The notes beneath the pieces are model-generated. The model did no database searches. It was not told the origin of the DNA and saw only the letters and a program-made list of their open reading frames with translations. The position numbers and the translations under genes are program-made. Positions 1-10,219 of a DNA stretch of 64,000 nt are shown in pieces (the stretch's first letter is position 1; the number at the start of each line of letters is the position of its first letter). Source of the stretch: Actinomadura viridilutea (GTDB taxonomy: Bacteria > Actinomycetota > Actinomycetes > Streptosporangiales > Streptosporangiaceae); NCBI GenBank assembly GCA_003001795.1, contig PVNI01000009.1, forward strand, positions 1-64,000, read 5' to 3'.

Positions 1-3000
1 TGGGGCCTTCGAGGCGGTGCAGGAACCACAGGCGGCGCTGCGCGAACGACAGCGGTATCCGCTCGGGACGCTCCTGCCGACGCAACCGCGGCCGCACGGC
101 CCGGTCGTCGTCAAGCCGTTCGGCGAGCGCCGCGGGAGTGGGCGACTCGAACAGCGCGCGGATCGGCAGCTCCACCCCCAGCACCGACCGCACCCGACTA
201 ACCAGCCGGGTCGCCAGCAGCGAGTGCCCGCCCAGGTGGAAGAAGTCGTCGTCGACCCCGACCGCCGCGAGCCCGAGCACCTCGGCGAACAGGCCGCAGA
301 GGATCTCCTCCTGCGGCGTCCGCGGCGCCCTGGCGGCGGTCGGCGCGCCGACCTCCGGAGCGGGCAGCCGCCCGACGTCGACCTTGTGGTTGGCGTTCAG
401 CGGCAGCGCCGCAAGCGGCACGAAGTGCGCCGGGACCATGTACTCCGGCAACCGGCGAGCGACGTGCCGGCGCAGTTCGTCGAGGTCCGGCGCCGTCCCC
501 TCGGCCGCCACCAGGTATCCGACCAGCTCCTTGCGCCCGGGCCGGTCCTCACGGACCACCACCGCGGCCTGCGCCACCTGCGGATGCTCGTGCAGCACAG
601 CCTGAATCTCACCGGGCTCGATGCGGAACCCCCGGAGCTTGACCTGCTGGTCGACACGCCCGAGGAACTCCAGCTCGCCTTCGGCCGTCCAGCGCACCAG
701 GTCGCCGGTGCGGTACATCCGCTCGCCCGGCTCGCCGAACGGCGACGCGACGAACCGCTCGGCGGTCAAGTCGGGGCGCGCGACATACCCCCGGGCCATG
801 CCTTCGCCCGCCAGGTAGAGCTCGCCTGCGACACCGGGCGGCACCGGGCGCAGCCGGTCGTCCAGCACGTAGGCGCGGACGTTGTCCATCGGCCGACCGA
901 TGGGGACGTTGTCGTCCCGCACCGGATACGGCGTCCGCATCGGGTGGCAGGTGGCGTACGTGGTCATCTCCGTGGGGCCGTAGACGTGCACCACCGTGGT
1001 GTCGGGGCACGCCTGCAGCGCCCGCCGGATGGCCTGCGGAGAGACGAACTCGCCTCCCGTCCACACCTCGCGCAGCCCGGACAGGCAGTCCGGGTGCTCG
1101 TCGACCAGCAGGTTGAACAGCGCCGTGGTGAAGAACGCGACGCTGACCCGCTCGGTCGTCAGCAGCCGCGCCAGCGTCGGGGCGTCGAGCTCGCCCGGAG
1201 GGGCTAGGACGATCTCCCCGCCGTGCAGCAGCGGCACCCAGATCTCGAAGGTCGAGGCGTCGAAGGCGTGCGGGGACCGCAGCAGCACCCGGTCGCGTCC
1301 CAGGCCGCTCCAGCGGCGGTCACGCGCGAAACTCAGCACATCCTGATGGGTGATGCCGATGCCCTTGGGGGTGCCGGTGGACCCCGAGGTGTACATCACG
1401 TAGGCGAGCTGCTCGGGCCGCGCGGGGACGGCGGGGTCGGTCTCAGGCTGCGCGGCGAGCTGCGGATCGTCGTCCACCACGACCACCTGGGCCGCCGAAG
1501 GCGCGCGGTCGCGCATCGCCCGGTCGGTGAGCAGCACCCGCGCCCCCGCCTCAGCCATGATCCGCTCCTGCCGGGCGGCCGGATCGCTGTGGTGCAGCGG
1601 CACGTACGCGCCCCCCGCCTTGAGCACGGCGAGCGTCGACACCAGAAGGTCCACTGAGCGCTCCTGGAGGATGGCGACGGCGCTCTCCGCGCGCACGCCC
1701 AGCTCGCGCAGCCGGTGCGCGAGCCGGTTCGCCCGGACGTCGAGCTGCCGGTACGTCACCCCCTGCGCCGCGACGGCATCGGGCGTCCGGGCGACCTGCT
1801 CGGCGAACGCCGCGTGCACCGACCCCGGCACGCGGGCGGGCGCGTAATCGGTGTCGTTCCAGGACTGGAAGATCCGCCGCAGCTCCTCCTCGCTCAGCAC
1901 GTCCAGTTCGCTGATCCGCCGGTCCGGCGTCTGCGCCGCCGCGTCCAGCAGCCGGGCGAACCGGTCCACCAGGGCCCGCGCGGTCTGCGGGTCGAACAGA
2001 TCCGTGGAGAACTCGAGGAAGCCGTCGACCCCTGCGGGATCGCCGTCGGCGTCCCACCGCTCGGTGAGGCTGAAGGTGAGGTCGAACCGGGCCACCCCGG
2101 CGCCGACCGGCTCGGCCTCGACCTTCAGACCCGCCAGCGCCGGGTCCGCGGCAGGCGCGCTCTGCAGCGCGAGCATCACCTGGAACAGCGGCTGCCGGGA
2201 CAGCGACCGCTCGGGATTGATCGACTCCACCAGCTTCTCGAACGGCAGATCCTGGTGCTGGTACGCGGCCAGGTCGGTGTCGCGGACCCGTCCGAGCAGC
2301 TCCCGGAACGTCGGGTCGCCCGCCGTGTCGGTGCGCAGCACCAGAGTGTTGACGAAGCAGCCGACCAGGTCGTCCAGGGCGTCGTCGCCGCGGCCGGCGA
2401 TCGTGGTGCCCAGCGGGATGTCGGTGCCCGCGCCGTGCCGGGTCAGCAGTGCCGCCAGACCGGCCTGCAGCACCATGAAGAGTGTGGTCCGGCTGTCGCG
2501 GGCCAGCTCGAGCAGGCGCCGGTGCGACCGGGCCGAGAGCCGGACCGGGACCATGTCCCCCTGGTAGGTGGTGACCGCGGGGCGCGGCCGGTCGGCCGGC
2601 AGGGGCAGGTCGCCCGGCAGGTCGGCCAGCTGCGTCCGCCAGTACGCCAGCTGCTGCCCGGCGATGCTGTCGGGGGCGTCGGCGTCACCGAGCGCCCGCC
2701 GCTGCCAGAGAGCGTAGTCGGCGTACTGGACCGGCAGCGGCGCCCAGGTCGGGCGGCGGCCCGCGCGGCGCGCCGCGTAGGCGGTCTCCAGGTCCCGCAG
2801 CAGCGGCCGCAGCGACCACCCGTCGCATGCGATGTGGTGCAGCACCAGCATCAGCGCGTGCCGGTCCGGCGCCACCTCGAACAGGGTGGCCTTCAGCGGA
2901 GGCGCGGCAGCCAGGTCGAAGCGGTGCCGGGCGGCGGCCGCGAGGGCGTCGTCCAGCACGTCCTCGGCGACCCGAACCACCTCCAGCTGCGGCGCGTAGT

Positions 3001-6000
3001 CGTCGTGGATCACCTGGCCGGGAGTTCCTCCCACGTCGGGGTACGAGGTGCGCAGCACCTCATGCCGGCGGGTGACGTCGGCCAACGCGGCGCGCAGCGC
3101 GGACACGTCCAGCGGCCCGGAGATCCGCAGCACGAGGGGGATGTTGTAGGTCGGGGAGGGCTCCAGCGTGTTGAGGAACCACAGCCGGCGCTGCTCGAAG
3201 GACAGCGGGAGGGGATCGGGACGCCGCTCCGCCTCCACCGGCGGGCGGTGGCGCGAGGCGCCGTCCAGCTTCTTGGCCAAGGCGGCGACGGTGCCCTCGG
3301 AGAACACGTCCTTCACTGCCAGGTCGGCGCCGAGGGTGCCCCGGACCTTGCCGATCAGCTTGGTCGCCGCCAGGGAGTGGCCGCCGAGGTCGAAGAAGTC
3401 GTCGTCGATGCCGACGGACGCGGCCGGGCGGTCCAGCACCTCGGCGAAGAGCCGGCACAGGATCTCTTCCTCGGGCGTCCGGGGGACGCGCCGCGCGGGA
3501 CGCGCGGCAAACTGCGGATCGGGCAGCGCCGCCCGGTCCACCTTGCCGTTGGGGGTGAGCGGCAGTGCGTCGAGGCGCACGAAGACGCCCGGCACCATGT
3601 GCGCGGGCAACCGCCGCGCCAGGTGCTCGCGCAGCTCGCCCTCGTCCGGCGTGTCGGCGGGCGCCCGCGGAACGACATAGGCCGCGAGCACGGCGTCGGG
3701 CCCGCTGCCGCGGACGGCCGCGGCGGCCTGCGCGACCCCGGTGTGGTCGGCGAGGACGGCCTCGATCTCGCCCAGCTCGACCCGGAAGCCGCGGACCTTG
3801 ACCTGGTCGTCGGCGCGGCCGACGAACTCCAACGCACCGTCCTCGGTCCACCGGACCAGGTCGCCGGTGCGGTACATCCGCTCGCCCGGGGCGCCCCACG
3901 GCGCGGCGACGAACCGTTCGGCGGTCAGGTCCGGCCGGTTCACGTAGCCGCGCGCCAGCCCGGCGCCGGCGACGTAGAGCTCACCCGTCACGCCGGGCGG
4001 AACCGGACGCAGGCACGCGTCCAGGACGTAGACCCGTGCGTCGTCGACCGGCCGCCCGATGAGCGGGGCGGACCGGTCCGTCAGCGGGTCGCTCATGGTG
4101 GCGCACACGGTCGTCTCCGTGGGACCGTACGCGTTGATCATGCGTCGGCCGGCCGACCAGCGGCGCATCAGGTCCGGGGTCAGCGCCTCACCGGCGGACA
4201 CCAGGGTGGCCTGCTCGGGCAGGCCGCCGTCCGGCAGCGCGGCCAGCGCGGACGGCGGCAAGGTCAGATGGGTGACGTCGTACTCGGCCGCCAATGCGGC
4301 CAGGTCCGGGCCGGGCCGGAGCCGCTCGGAAGGAGCCACCACCAGGGCCGCTCCCGACAGCAGCGCCATGACCGTCTCCCAGAACGCGGCGTCGAAACTG
4401 GGCGAGGCGAACTGCAGCACCCGGTCCCCGGGGCCGACCCGGAGCCGCTCGGCCTGAGTGGCCGCCAATGCCGCCGTGCCCGCGTGAGACACCACCACGC
4501 CCTTGGGGGCGCCGGTGGACCCGGAGGTGTAGATGACATAGGCGGCCTGGTGCGGGTCGGGCGTCTCGTCGAGGTCGGCGGCATCCAGCCGGGCCAGGTC
4601 GTCCGCGATCTCGTCCAGTACCACCCGACGCGAGGCATGGTCGCCCACGGCAGCGTCGGTCGACCGGGCGGTGACGACCGCAGCCGGCCGCGAGTCGTCG
4701 AGGATGTAGGCGATGCGTTCCGCCGGGTAGTCCGGGTCGACCGGTACATAAGCCGCGCCCGCCTTGAGCACCGCCAGCATGGCCACGACCAGTTCCGGCG
4801 CACGGGGCAGTGCCAGCGCGACGCGGTCCTCCGCCCGCACCCCGCTGTCGACGAGGAACCGCGCCAGCCGATTGGCGCGTTCGTTCAACTCCCGGTACGA
4901 CAGGGTCTCGCCTTCGAACAGGACGGCGGGCGCGTCCGCCGACTGTGCGACCTGCCGCCGAAACAGCGCGGGCACCGAAGCGACCGGGTGGGACCGTGCC
5001 GTGTCGTTCCAGGTCTCCACCGTCATGCGCCGCTCATCGGGGGTCGCGGCGTCCAGGCGGCTCAGCGGCGTGTCCGGTTCCGCCTCCGCCAGCTGCTCCA
5101 GCATGTGCAGGACCCGCCGCCGGTGCGCACTGACCGCCGCCTCGCTGTAGACCTGCGGATTCGCCCACAGGTTCAGCCGCAGACCGCCGTGGTGCGGGCG
5201 CTCGTGCACCATGAACTCGATGTCGTCCACCGGCCCGATCGCCAGCCACTGCCGGGTCGCGGTGTGCCCGCCGAACCGCGGTTCCGCGGAGAACGCCAAC
5301 ACGTTCACGATCGGCCCGTACAGCTTCGGCCAGTCCGCGGGCAGGGTCAGGTCGCGCCGCAGCTCCTGGAACGGGTATCGCTGGTGGGCGAGCGCCTGCT
5401 CGGTCCTGTCCGCCACCTGCGCGACGAGCTCGCGGACGGTCATGTCGGGGCGCAGGGACAACCGCAGCGGCTGCAGGTTCGCCAGCATGCCCGGCACGGT
5501 TCGGCTGGCGGAGGTGACCCGCCCGGTCACAGGAAGACTGATCACCAAGTCGTCGCGGCCGGTGACGCGGTACAGGTAGGCGGCCAGCGAGGCGACGGCG
5601 ACCCGCGACCACCGCACCCCCAGGCGCTCGGCCAGGGCGCGCAGCCGGGCGAAGACCCGCTCGGGGACAGCGTCGCGCTGCTGGTGATACGCCGGGCCCG
5701 CCGGGGCCGACCTGCCGCCCAGCAGGACGGGGTCGGGACGGTCGGCGAACCGCTCGGCCCAGTAGCGGGCGTCGGCGGCGCGCTCGTCCGACGCCTGGTA
5801 CGCCAGATCGTCCTCCAGCAGCAGCCGCAGCGGCGGCAGCGGCGGCTCCGGGGCGGCGCGCCCGGCCAGCGCCGCGTCGTACAGCCGGCTCACCCGGCGC
5901 GTGAGCAGCCAGACGCCGAACCCGTCGAGCACGATGTGGTGGTAGCGCTGGTACCACAGATACCGGTCGTCGGCGACGCGGAACAGGGCCTGTCCGAACA

Positions 6001-6406
6001 GCCTCCCCCCGTCCAGCTCGACCGGCCGCCGAGTGTCCTCGGCCATCCACGCCTCCGCCACCGCCAGCGGATCCGGCTCGCCGGCCACGTCGATCACCGG
6101 GAACGGCCAGTCGTCCTGGCGGTGCGGCACCTGAACCGGCGTCCCGTCGGCGACCTCGAACCGGACGTGCAGGGCGTCGGTTTCGCCCACTGCCTGCCGG
6201 ACCGCCCGCTCGAACGCGGCGACGTCGACCGGCCCGTGGATCTCCAGGTAAGAGGACTGGTTGTAGATCGGGTGCGCGGGATCCAGCTGGTGGCCGAACC
6301 AGGAGCCGCGCTGTGCGGCCGTCAGCGGGCGGCCCGTGCGTCCGCCGCCGCCCGCTCGCACCCCCGGTTCCGTGGCAAGCCCGTCGTCAAGCCTGTCGTC
6401 CAGCAT
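1..6406 (-). CDS. Nonribosomal peptide synthetase, 5' part (C-A-PCP-C-A-PCP-C..., continues off left edge)
   Basis: Multimodular peptide synthetase, about 2,135 codons visible with no stop before the edge. It starts at ATG 6406 behind a GAGGA site that overlaps the stop of the methyltransferase gene. Domains in order: condensation (HHIVLDG near residue 155), adenylation 1 (YTSGSTG near 626, FDAAFWE near 672, INAYGPTE near 757, [10 protein letters not shown]), carrier 1 (FFDLGGHS, phosphopantetheine Ser near 1011), condensation 2 (HHIACDG near 1190), adenylation 2 (YTSGSTG near 1671, FDASTFE near 1717, VYGPTE), carrier 2 (FFHLGGHS near 2060), then the start of a third condensation domain ([10 protein letters not shown] near 2120). 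All visible core motifs look intact. Specificity positions read D-A-W-T-V-A-A-V-C for A1, which resembles aromatic/Phe codes, and D-A-F-F-W-G-V-T-Y for A2, which I cannot assign. Because it opens with a C domain, it should receive an acyl or peptidyl chain from an upstream starter outside the window. Confidence 0.95.
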   Translation of the reverse strand, partial: MLDDRLDDGLATEPGVRAGGGGRTGRPLTAAQRGSWFGHQLDPAHPIYNQSSYLEIHGPVDVAAFERAVRQAVGETDALHVRFEVADGTPVQVPHRQDDWPFPVIDVAGEPDPLAVAEAWMAEDTRRPVELDGGRLFGQALFRVADDRYLWYQRYHHIVLDGFGVWLLTRRVSRLYDAALAGRAAPEPPLPPLRLLLEDDLAYQASDERAADARYWAERFADRPDPVLLGGRSAPAGPAYHQQRDAVPERVFARLRALAERLGVRWSRVAVASLAAYLYRVTGRDDLVISLPVTGRVTSASRTVPGMLANLQPLRLSLRPDMTVRELVAQVADRTEQALAHQRYPFQELRRDLTLPADWPKLYGPIVNVLAFSAEPRFGGHTATRQWLAIGPVDDIEFMVHERPHHGGLRLNLWANPQVYSEAAVSAHRRRVLHMLEQLAEAEPDTPLSRLDAATPDERRMTVETWNDTARSHPVASVPALFRRQVAQSADAPAVLFEGETLSYRELNERANRLARFLVDSGVRAEDRVALALPRAPELVVAMLAVLKAGAAYVPVDPDYPAERIAYILDDSRPAAVVTARSTDAAVGDHASRRVVLDEIADDLARLDAADLDETPDPHQAAYVIYTSGSTGAPKGVVVSHAGTAALAATQAERLRVGPGDRVLQFASPSFDAAFWETVMALLSGAALVVAPSERLRPGPDLAALAAEYDVTHLTLPPSALAALPDGGLPEQATLVSAGEALTPDLMRRWSAGRRMINAYGPTETTVCATMSDPLTDRSAPLIGRPVDDARVYVLDACLRPVPPGVTGELYVAGAGLARGYVNRPDLTAERFVAAPWGAPGERMYRTGDLVRWTEDGALEFVGRADDQVKVRGFRVELGEIEAVLADHTGVAQAAAAVRGSGPDAVLAAYVVPRAPADTPDEGELREHLARRLPAHMVPGVFVRLDALPLTPNGKVDRAALPDPQFAARPARRVPRTPEEEILCRLFAEVLDRPAASVGIDDDFFDLGGHSLAATKLIGKVRGTLGADLAVKDVFSEGTVAALAKKLDGASRHRPPVEAERRPDPLPLSFEQRRLWFLNTLEPSPTYNIPLVLRISGPLDVSALRAALADVTRRHEVLRTSYPDVGGTPGQVIHDDYAPQLEVVRVAEDVLDDALAAAARHRFDLAAAPPLKATLFEVAPDRHALMLVLHHIACDGWSLRPLLRDLETAYAARRAGRRPTWAPLPVQYADYALWQRRALGDADAPDSIAGQQLAYWRTQLADLPGDLPLPADRPRPAVTTYQGDMVPVRLSARSHRRLLELARDSRTTLFMVLQAGLAALLTRHGAGTDIPLGTTIAGRGDDALDDLVGCFVNTLVLRTDTAGDPTFRELLGRVRDTDLAAYQHQDLPFEKLVESINPERSLSRQPLFQVMLALQSAPAADPALAGLKVEAEPVGAGVARFDLTFSLTERWDADGDPAGVDGFLEFSTDLFDPQTARALVDRFARLLDAAAQTPDRRISELDVLSEEELRRIFQSWNDTDYAPARVPGSVHAAFAEQVARTPDAVAAQGVTYRQLDVRANRLAHRLRELGVRAESAVAILQERSVDLLVSTLAVLKAGGAYVPLHHSDPAARQERIMAEAGARVLLTDRAMRDRAPSAAQVVVVDDDPQLAAQPETDPAVPARPEQLAYVMYTSGSTGTPKGIGITHQDVLSFARDRRWSGLGRDRVLLRSPHAFDASTFEIWVPLLHGGEIVLAPPGELDAPTLARLLTTERVSVAFFTTALFNLLVDEHPDCLSGLREVWTGGEFVSPQAIRRALQACPDTTVVHVYGPTEMTTYATCHPMRTPYPVRDDNVPIGRPMDNVRAYVLDDRLRPVPPGVAGELYLAGEGMARGYVARPDLTAERFVASPFGEPGERMYRTGDLVRWTAEGELEFLGRVDQQVKLRGFRIEPGEIQAVLHEHPQVAQAAVVVREDRPGRKELVGYLVAAEGTAPDLDELRRHVARRLPEYMVPAHFVPLAALPLNANHKVDVGRLPAPEVGAPTAARAPRTPQEEILCGLFAEVLGLAAVGVDDDFFHLGGHSLLATRLVSRVRSVLGVELPIRALFESPTPAALAERLDDDRAVRPRLRRQERPERIPLSFAQRRLWFLHRLEGP

Positions 6407-6417
6407 GGGATACGTCC

Positions 6418-7533
6418 TCAATTCCCGCGTCGAACGAACGGTGTCTTCGCTTCGGCCCCGGCCGCGCCCGGCGTCTCGACGGGAGCGGCCTCGATCACGA
6501 TCACGGCGCATTCCAGCCGGTGCACGGCGGCCACCGTGAAACCGGCCTGGTCGAGCAGCGCCTGGAACTCCTGGACGGACCGCTCGGCGCCGTCCAGGAC
6601 GGACATCATGTAGAGGTCCATCAGCGCGGCGAAGCGGGTGTTGGAATCGGCCGGCCCGGACGGGCCCGCCTCCCGCTCGATGATCATCAGGCGGGCGTGC
6701 GGGCCCATCGCCGCGCGGCAGACGCGCAGCAGCTCCACGCACCGCGCGTCGTCCCAGTCGTGCAGGATCTGCCGGAGCAGGTACAGGTCCCCGCCGGCCG
6801 GCACGGAGGCGAAGAAGTCGCCGGCGACGACACTGCACCGCCCGTCCAGGCCCGCCGCGGCGATGCGGGGGCGGGCCCGCTCGGCCGCCTCGGCGGTGTC
6901 GAGCAGGACGCCGCGCGCCGAGGGAGCGGCCGACAGCAGCCGCACCAGCATCGCGCCGTCGCCCCCGCCGACGTCGACCAGCACGCGCCGACCGGACAGG
7001 TCGATCGCCGCCAGGATCTGGTCGATCTCCAGCTCCAGGTCGTGCGCCTGCGACCGGTCGAACAGTTCCCGCAGGTGCGGCTCGTCGGCCAGGCTGTCGA
7101 AGAACGGCCGGCCGTGGACCGCGTCGAATGCGGGCCGGCCGCCGCGGACGGTGCCGAGCAGCCCGTCCCAGGCCGCCCCGACCGCCTCTCGGGCCAGCAG
7201 CGCGGTCGGCAGGGCCGAGCCGTGCGCGTCCGCGCGCAGGGCGTCGCTGAGCGGCGTCGGCCCGAACGTGCCGTCCGGGTGCGCGGCGAACACGCCGTGC
7301 GCCGCCAGGGCCCGCAGTAGCCGCCGCAGCCGCTGCGGCTCGGCGCCGCATGCGGCCGCCAGCTGCGCCGCCGTCCGCCGACCGCCGGCCAGCAGCTCGG
7401 GCAGGCCGAGCTCGGCGGCGGCGCACACCGCCTGGGACAGCAGCCGCCCGAAGATCATGTGCCGGATGAGGATCTGCGGCGCCGGGGCCTGGCGGTCCCC
7501 GGCCTGCCGCACCGAGGTGTCCGGCGCGGTCAA
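6418..7533 (-). CDS. SAM-dependent O-methyltransferase (caffeate/AcMT type)
   Basis: 371-aa methyltransferase of the plant-COMT-like O-methyltransferase family. It has an N-terminal winged-helix dimerisation region ([23 protein letters not shown]), the SAM-binding glycine-rich motif [14 protein letters not shown] and the active-site segment LHDWDDARC, whose His is the usual catalytic base. I chose TTG at 7533 because it overlaps the upstream stop as TTGA, has GGAGG directly upstream, and because the longer in-frame extension lies entirely over the preceding gene. It sits between the CPF-motif gene and the NRPS in one operon, so it probably methylates a hydroxyl of a building block or of the peptide, for example a phenol. 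The substrate is inferred only. Confidence 0.9.
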   Translation of the reverse strand: MTAPDTSVRQAGDRQAPAPQILIRHMIFGRLLSQAVCAAAELGLPELLAGGRRTAAQLAAACGAEPQRLRRLLRALAAHGVFAAHPDGTFGPTPLSDALRADAHGSALPTALLAREAVGAAWDGLLGTVRGGRPAFDAVHGRPFFDSLADEPHLRELFDRSQAHDLELEIDQILAAIDLSGRRVLVDVGGGDGAMLVRLLSAAPSARGVLLDTAEAAERARPRIAAAGLDGRCSVVAGDFFASVPAGGDLYLLRQILHDWDDARCVELLRVCRAAMGPHARLMIIEREAGPSGPADSNTRFAALMDLYMMSVLDGAERSVQEFQALLDQAGFTVAAVHRLECAVIVIEAAPVETPGAAGAEAKTPFVRRGN

Positions 7534-8255
7534 GGCTCCACCTCCCCGCCCGTGGCCGCGACCTGCTGGGAGAACCGCTGCCGCGCCTGCTCGTACAGAT
7601 CGCGCAGGAGCGGATCGCGCACCTTCCCCGCGCTGTAGCGCTCGCTGAACCGCCGTTCGTATTCGGCGAACCAGCGCCGTTCCCCGTGCAGGAAGAGCAC
7701 GTCGTGCTGCGCCATGTGCCGGATCGCGTACAAGGCGATCGGGGCCCGGGACACGGGGAACGTCGGATTGCGTACGGCGGGCTCGGTGCACGCGGGATGG
7801 AACTGCCCGATCATCAGCCCCGCCGCGACCGCTTCGTTCTTGAGCCGCACGTAGGTCCGGTCGATGGTGGCCCATCCGATCTCGTCGGCGTCCGGGAGGA
7901 CCACCAGCAGCGTGCTCAGCGAGCCCTGCGGCCGCTCGGCCGGTTCGGCGGTCTGCCGGAACCTGCGCAGCTCCGCCGATACCAGCCGGAGCAGCGGGCC
8001 GGGTTCGTGCCCGTCGACCTGGTAGTGGAACACAAAGCTCACGGCGCCCGCGTTGAGCGACGCGGGCACGAACGGGCACACCGGCCCGCTGCGGCCCAGC
8101 TGCTCCGAAGGCTTTGAGACGTAGTCGCGCAGCCAGTGCAGCACCACCGACAGGTCACGCCGCACGCGGCCGTCCCGCGGATCCGCACCGACCACGCTCA
8201 CCGCGGTGCCCTGCTGGAACGGGCACCGGCCGGACGTCCCAGAGACGTTGGTCAT
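7530..8255 (-). CDS. Uncharacterised CPF/FHP-motif protein (DUF6875-like)
   Basis: 241-aa soluble protein, ATG 8255 with AGGGAGAGGAGC upstream. Visible motifs are CPF twice (CPFQQG near residue 11 and GPVCPFVP near 57), [15 protein letters not shown] near 150 and [20 protein letters not shown], ending in a charged helix. I associate this pattern with the uncharacterised DUF6875 family found in actinomycete biosynthetic clusters. A distant relation to heme-dependent guanidine N-oxygenases (YqcI/YcgG, DcsA) is possible, but I cannot show it. It lies 19 nt after the aminotransferase and overlaps the methyltransferase start by TTGA, so it is translated with the pathway. The several Cys and His residues could bind heme or metal; no catalytic residue is established. 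Confidence 0.6.
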   Translation of the reverse strand: MTNVSGTSGRCPFQQGTAVSVVGADPRDGRVRRDLSVVLHWLRDYVSKPSEQLGRSGPVCPFVPASLNAGAVSFVFHYQVDGHEPGPLLRLVSAELRRFRQTAEPAERPQGSLSTLLVVLPDADEIGWATIDRTYVRLKNEAVAAGLMIGQFHPACTEPAVRNPTFPVSRAPIALYAIRHMAQHDVLFLHGERRWFAEYERRFSERYSAGKVRDPLLRDLYEQARQRFSQQVAATGGEVEP

Positions 8256-8274
8256 GAGCTCCTCTCCCTGCCGC

Positions 8275-9591
8275 TCATGCGCCGCGCTCGGCTGTCTCGA
8301 CCAGCCGGCCCCCCGCGGAGCAGCGCGCAGGCGAACTCAGCGCACGGAACGCCGCGCCGATCCGGTCGACCGCCTTCCTGACGTGCGGCAGGCTCAGCGG
8401 ATCGGCCGCGTGAAGCGTCTGCCACCGCTGCTTCGGCGTGTCCCCGTACAGCAGGCTCGTGGCGATCCGCACGCGCAGGGCGCGCGGCTTGTCACCGAAC
8501 AGGTGCCCGCCGAGCACCGCGATCCCGTGGCGGTCGAGCAGGTGGTCCTGGAGGTCGGCCGCCGTCGTGACGCCCTTGTCGGCCAGGACATCCCGGATCC
8601 CCTCGAGATCGGGATAGAGGTAGAAGCCGCCCTGCGGCGGCAGGCAGCGCGCGCCGGCAGCTGTGATCACCTCATGCACCGCGGCCGCGACCGTGCCGTG
8701 CAGGCGCGCGGCGGCGGCCAGGTGCGCACGGATCTCCGGCGGCTCGCTGAGCGCCAGCTCGGCGACCGCCTGCATGGGCCGCGCCAGCGTGGACCAGATT
8801 TCGCTGGCGGCGGCGACCACCCCGGCGCGCAGCGCCGCGCCGTGCCGACCCCGCGGGAAGCGGGCGAGGCCGATGCGCCAGCCGCCGATGCCGTGGCTCT
8901 TGCTCAGACCGGTGACCACCACGGTGCGCTCGGGGATCACCTCGGCCGGGCTGAGCAGCGGCGGCGCGCCGTCGTGCGCCAGGTCGCGGTAGATCTCGTC
9001 GGAGACCACCGTGAGCCCCTCCGCCAGGGCGACTTCGCAGACCCGCCGCACCACGGCGGGCGGCGCCAGCGTGCCGGACGGGTTGTCTGGCAACGTCAGC
9101 ACGACCAGGCGGGGCCGGCCGCGCCGCGCCCGCGCGGCCCGCACCGCGAGGCGGAGCGCGTCCGGATCGGGGACACCGCCACAGTGCGAAGGCGTCGGCA
9201 CCGGAAAGGCGGCGCGGCCGAGCAGGCGCGCCTGCGGTGCGTAGGAGACCCAGGTGGGGCTGGGGAGCATCACGTCCCCGTCCACGGCCGCCACCACGGC
9301 CAGCAGCAAAGGCTTGCTCCCCGGCGCGAACACGATCTGGTCGGGGTCGGTGGGGAGGCCGCGCCGTGCGAAGTAGCCCGCCGCGGCGGCGCGGGCGGCG
9401 CCGTCGCCGGCGATAGGCCCGTAGTCGGTGTCGACCGAGCCCTGGGCCAAGCGCTCAACCAGGCTGGGGTGCACGGGCAGCAGCGATTCCCCGAAGCTCA
9501 GGTCGAGGATGTCGGCACCGGCCGCCCGGCGGTTCGCGACGGTCTGGTGGACGGCGAAATTGGCCGCCACGCCAAGCTGCTCGTTCAGCAT
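8275..9591 (-). CDS. Class I/II PLP-dependent aminotransferase
   Basis: 438-aa fold-type I aminotransferase. The PLP lysine is in LSKSHGIGGWRIG, with the substrate/PLP segments LPDNPSGTL and VVSDEIYRDL before it. It is the first gene of the minus-strand operon that ends in the NRPS, and its ATG at 9591 is preceded by GAGG at longer than usual spacing. It probably transaminates an alpha-keto acid to make, or to deaminate, an amino acid used by the synthetase. An aromatic substrate would fit the Phe-like A1 code, but nothing visible in the sequence fixes this. The roughly 40-residue C-terminal extension, rich in Ala, Arg and Ser, looks non-catalytic. Confidence 0.88.
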   Translation of the reverse strand: MLNEQLGVAANFAVHQTVANRRAAGADILDLSFGESLLPVHPSLVERLAQGSVDTDYGPIAGDGAARAAAAGYFARRGLPTDPDQIVFAPGSKPLLLAVVAAVDGDVMLPSPTWVSYAPQARLLGRAAFPVPTPSHCGGVPDPDALRLAVRAARARRGRPRLVVLTLPDNPSGTLAPPAVVRRVCEVALAEGLTVVSDEIYRDLAHDGAPPLLSPAEVIPERTVVVTGLSKSHGIGGWRIGLARFPRGRHGAALRAGVVAAASEIWSTLARPMQAVAELALSEPPEIRAHLAAAARLHGTVAAAVHEVITAAGARCLPPQGGFYLYPDLEGIRDVLADKGVTTAADLQDHLLDRHGIAVLGGHLFGDKPRALRVRIATSLLYGDTPKQRWQTLHAADPLSLPHVRKAVDRIGAAFRALSSPARCSAGGRLVETAERGA

Positions 9592-10219
9592 CGAGCCGGA
9601 GCGCCTCGTGTCACGAGCTGATCACCGGGACACGCGCCCGGGAAAGAGATCCGGTGCTCCGATCTGACGCGTTCATTCACTGAACGAACCCCCCGGTGCA
9701 CAAGCGGAGCATGAACGAAAACCGCTCAAAGGCAACAGTGGCGACTTTAACCACGCTCGCCGCGCGATCGTATGTTCGCGTCAGGAAGTTGCCACTCCGT
9801 TCCAGGCGCACTGCGTGATCGCCGCGACATCGGGCCGCAAACGTAAGAAGGCAAGAAGGAGCTGGTCGCAGAGCTGAAGGAGTATGTCGATGTCGAGTCG
9901 GCGGACACGCACGGCGAGAACGCGATGACGGTGCGCTACAGTCCGGCGAATACTCGGCGCGGTGGTGCGATAGCGGTGAGTCGCCGCTTCCGAGTGCAAT
10001 TCTTGCTTCGTGTCCACTTCATGTCAGGTGCGCATCCGCCCTGTTGACATCCGGGGAATGCGCCGGTTAGGACTCTGCCGGAGGGGGCATTTCGAAAGCG
10101 CACATCGGTGTCTGTTCCGCAGTTATGCGCGTTATGCGGAAGTCTCCCAATCCAAAAAACGGCGTGCGAGCGCCGGACAATGTGCACCGTACATCAGCCG
10201 ATTGCGAGGAACGCCTGCG
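9592..10219. promoter_or_regulatory. Divergent control region between NRPS operon and P450 operon
   Basis: 628 bp with no convincing gene, between the divergent operons that start at 9591 (minus) and 10220 (plus). It holds an imperfect palindrome, GTTCATTC (9671-9678) and GAACGAAC (9682-9689). The octamer TGAACGAA occurs twice, at 9681-9688 and 9712-9719, 31 bp apart or about three helical turns. This looks like a binding site for a TetR- or MarR-like dimer in front of the NRPS operon. The stretch at about 9780-10000 is less GC-biased than its surroundings and may be decayed sequence; I recognise nothing in it. Confidence 0.5.

Noticed and set aside
1715-6613. An open plus-strand frame of 1,632 codons
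   Set aside because: It lies entirely over the NRPS on the opposite strand. Its translation is Arg/Pro/Gln-rich with no motif, while the minus strand shows every NRPS motif in one frame. It is a GC-bias shadow.
10010-10219. Longer N-terminus for the first P450 (start at 10010)
   Set aside because: The 70 added codons have no P450 similarity; a GAGGA site precedes ATG 10220, giving a normal P450 length.
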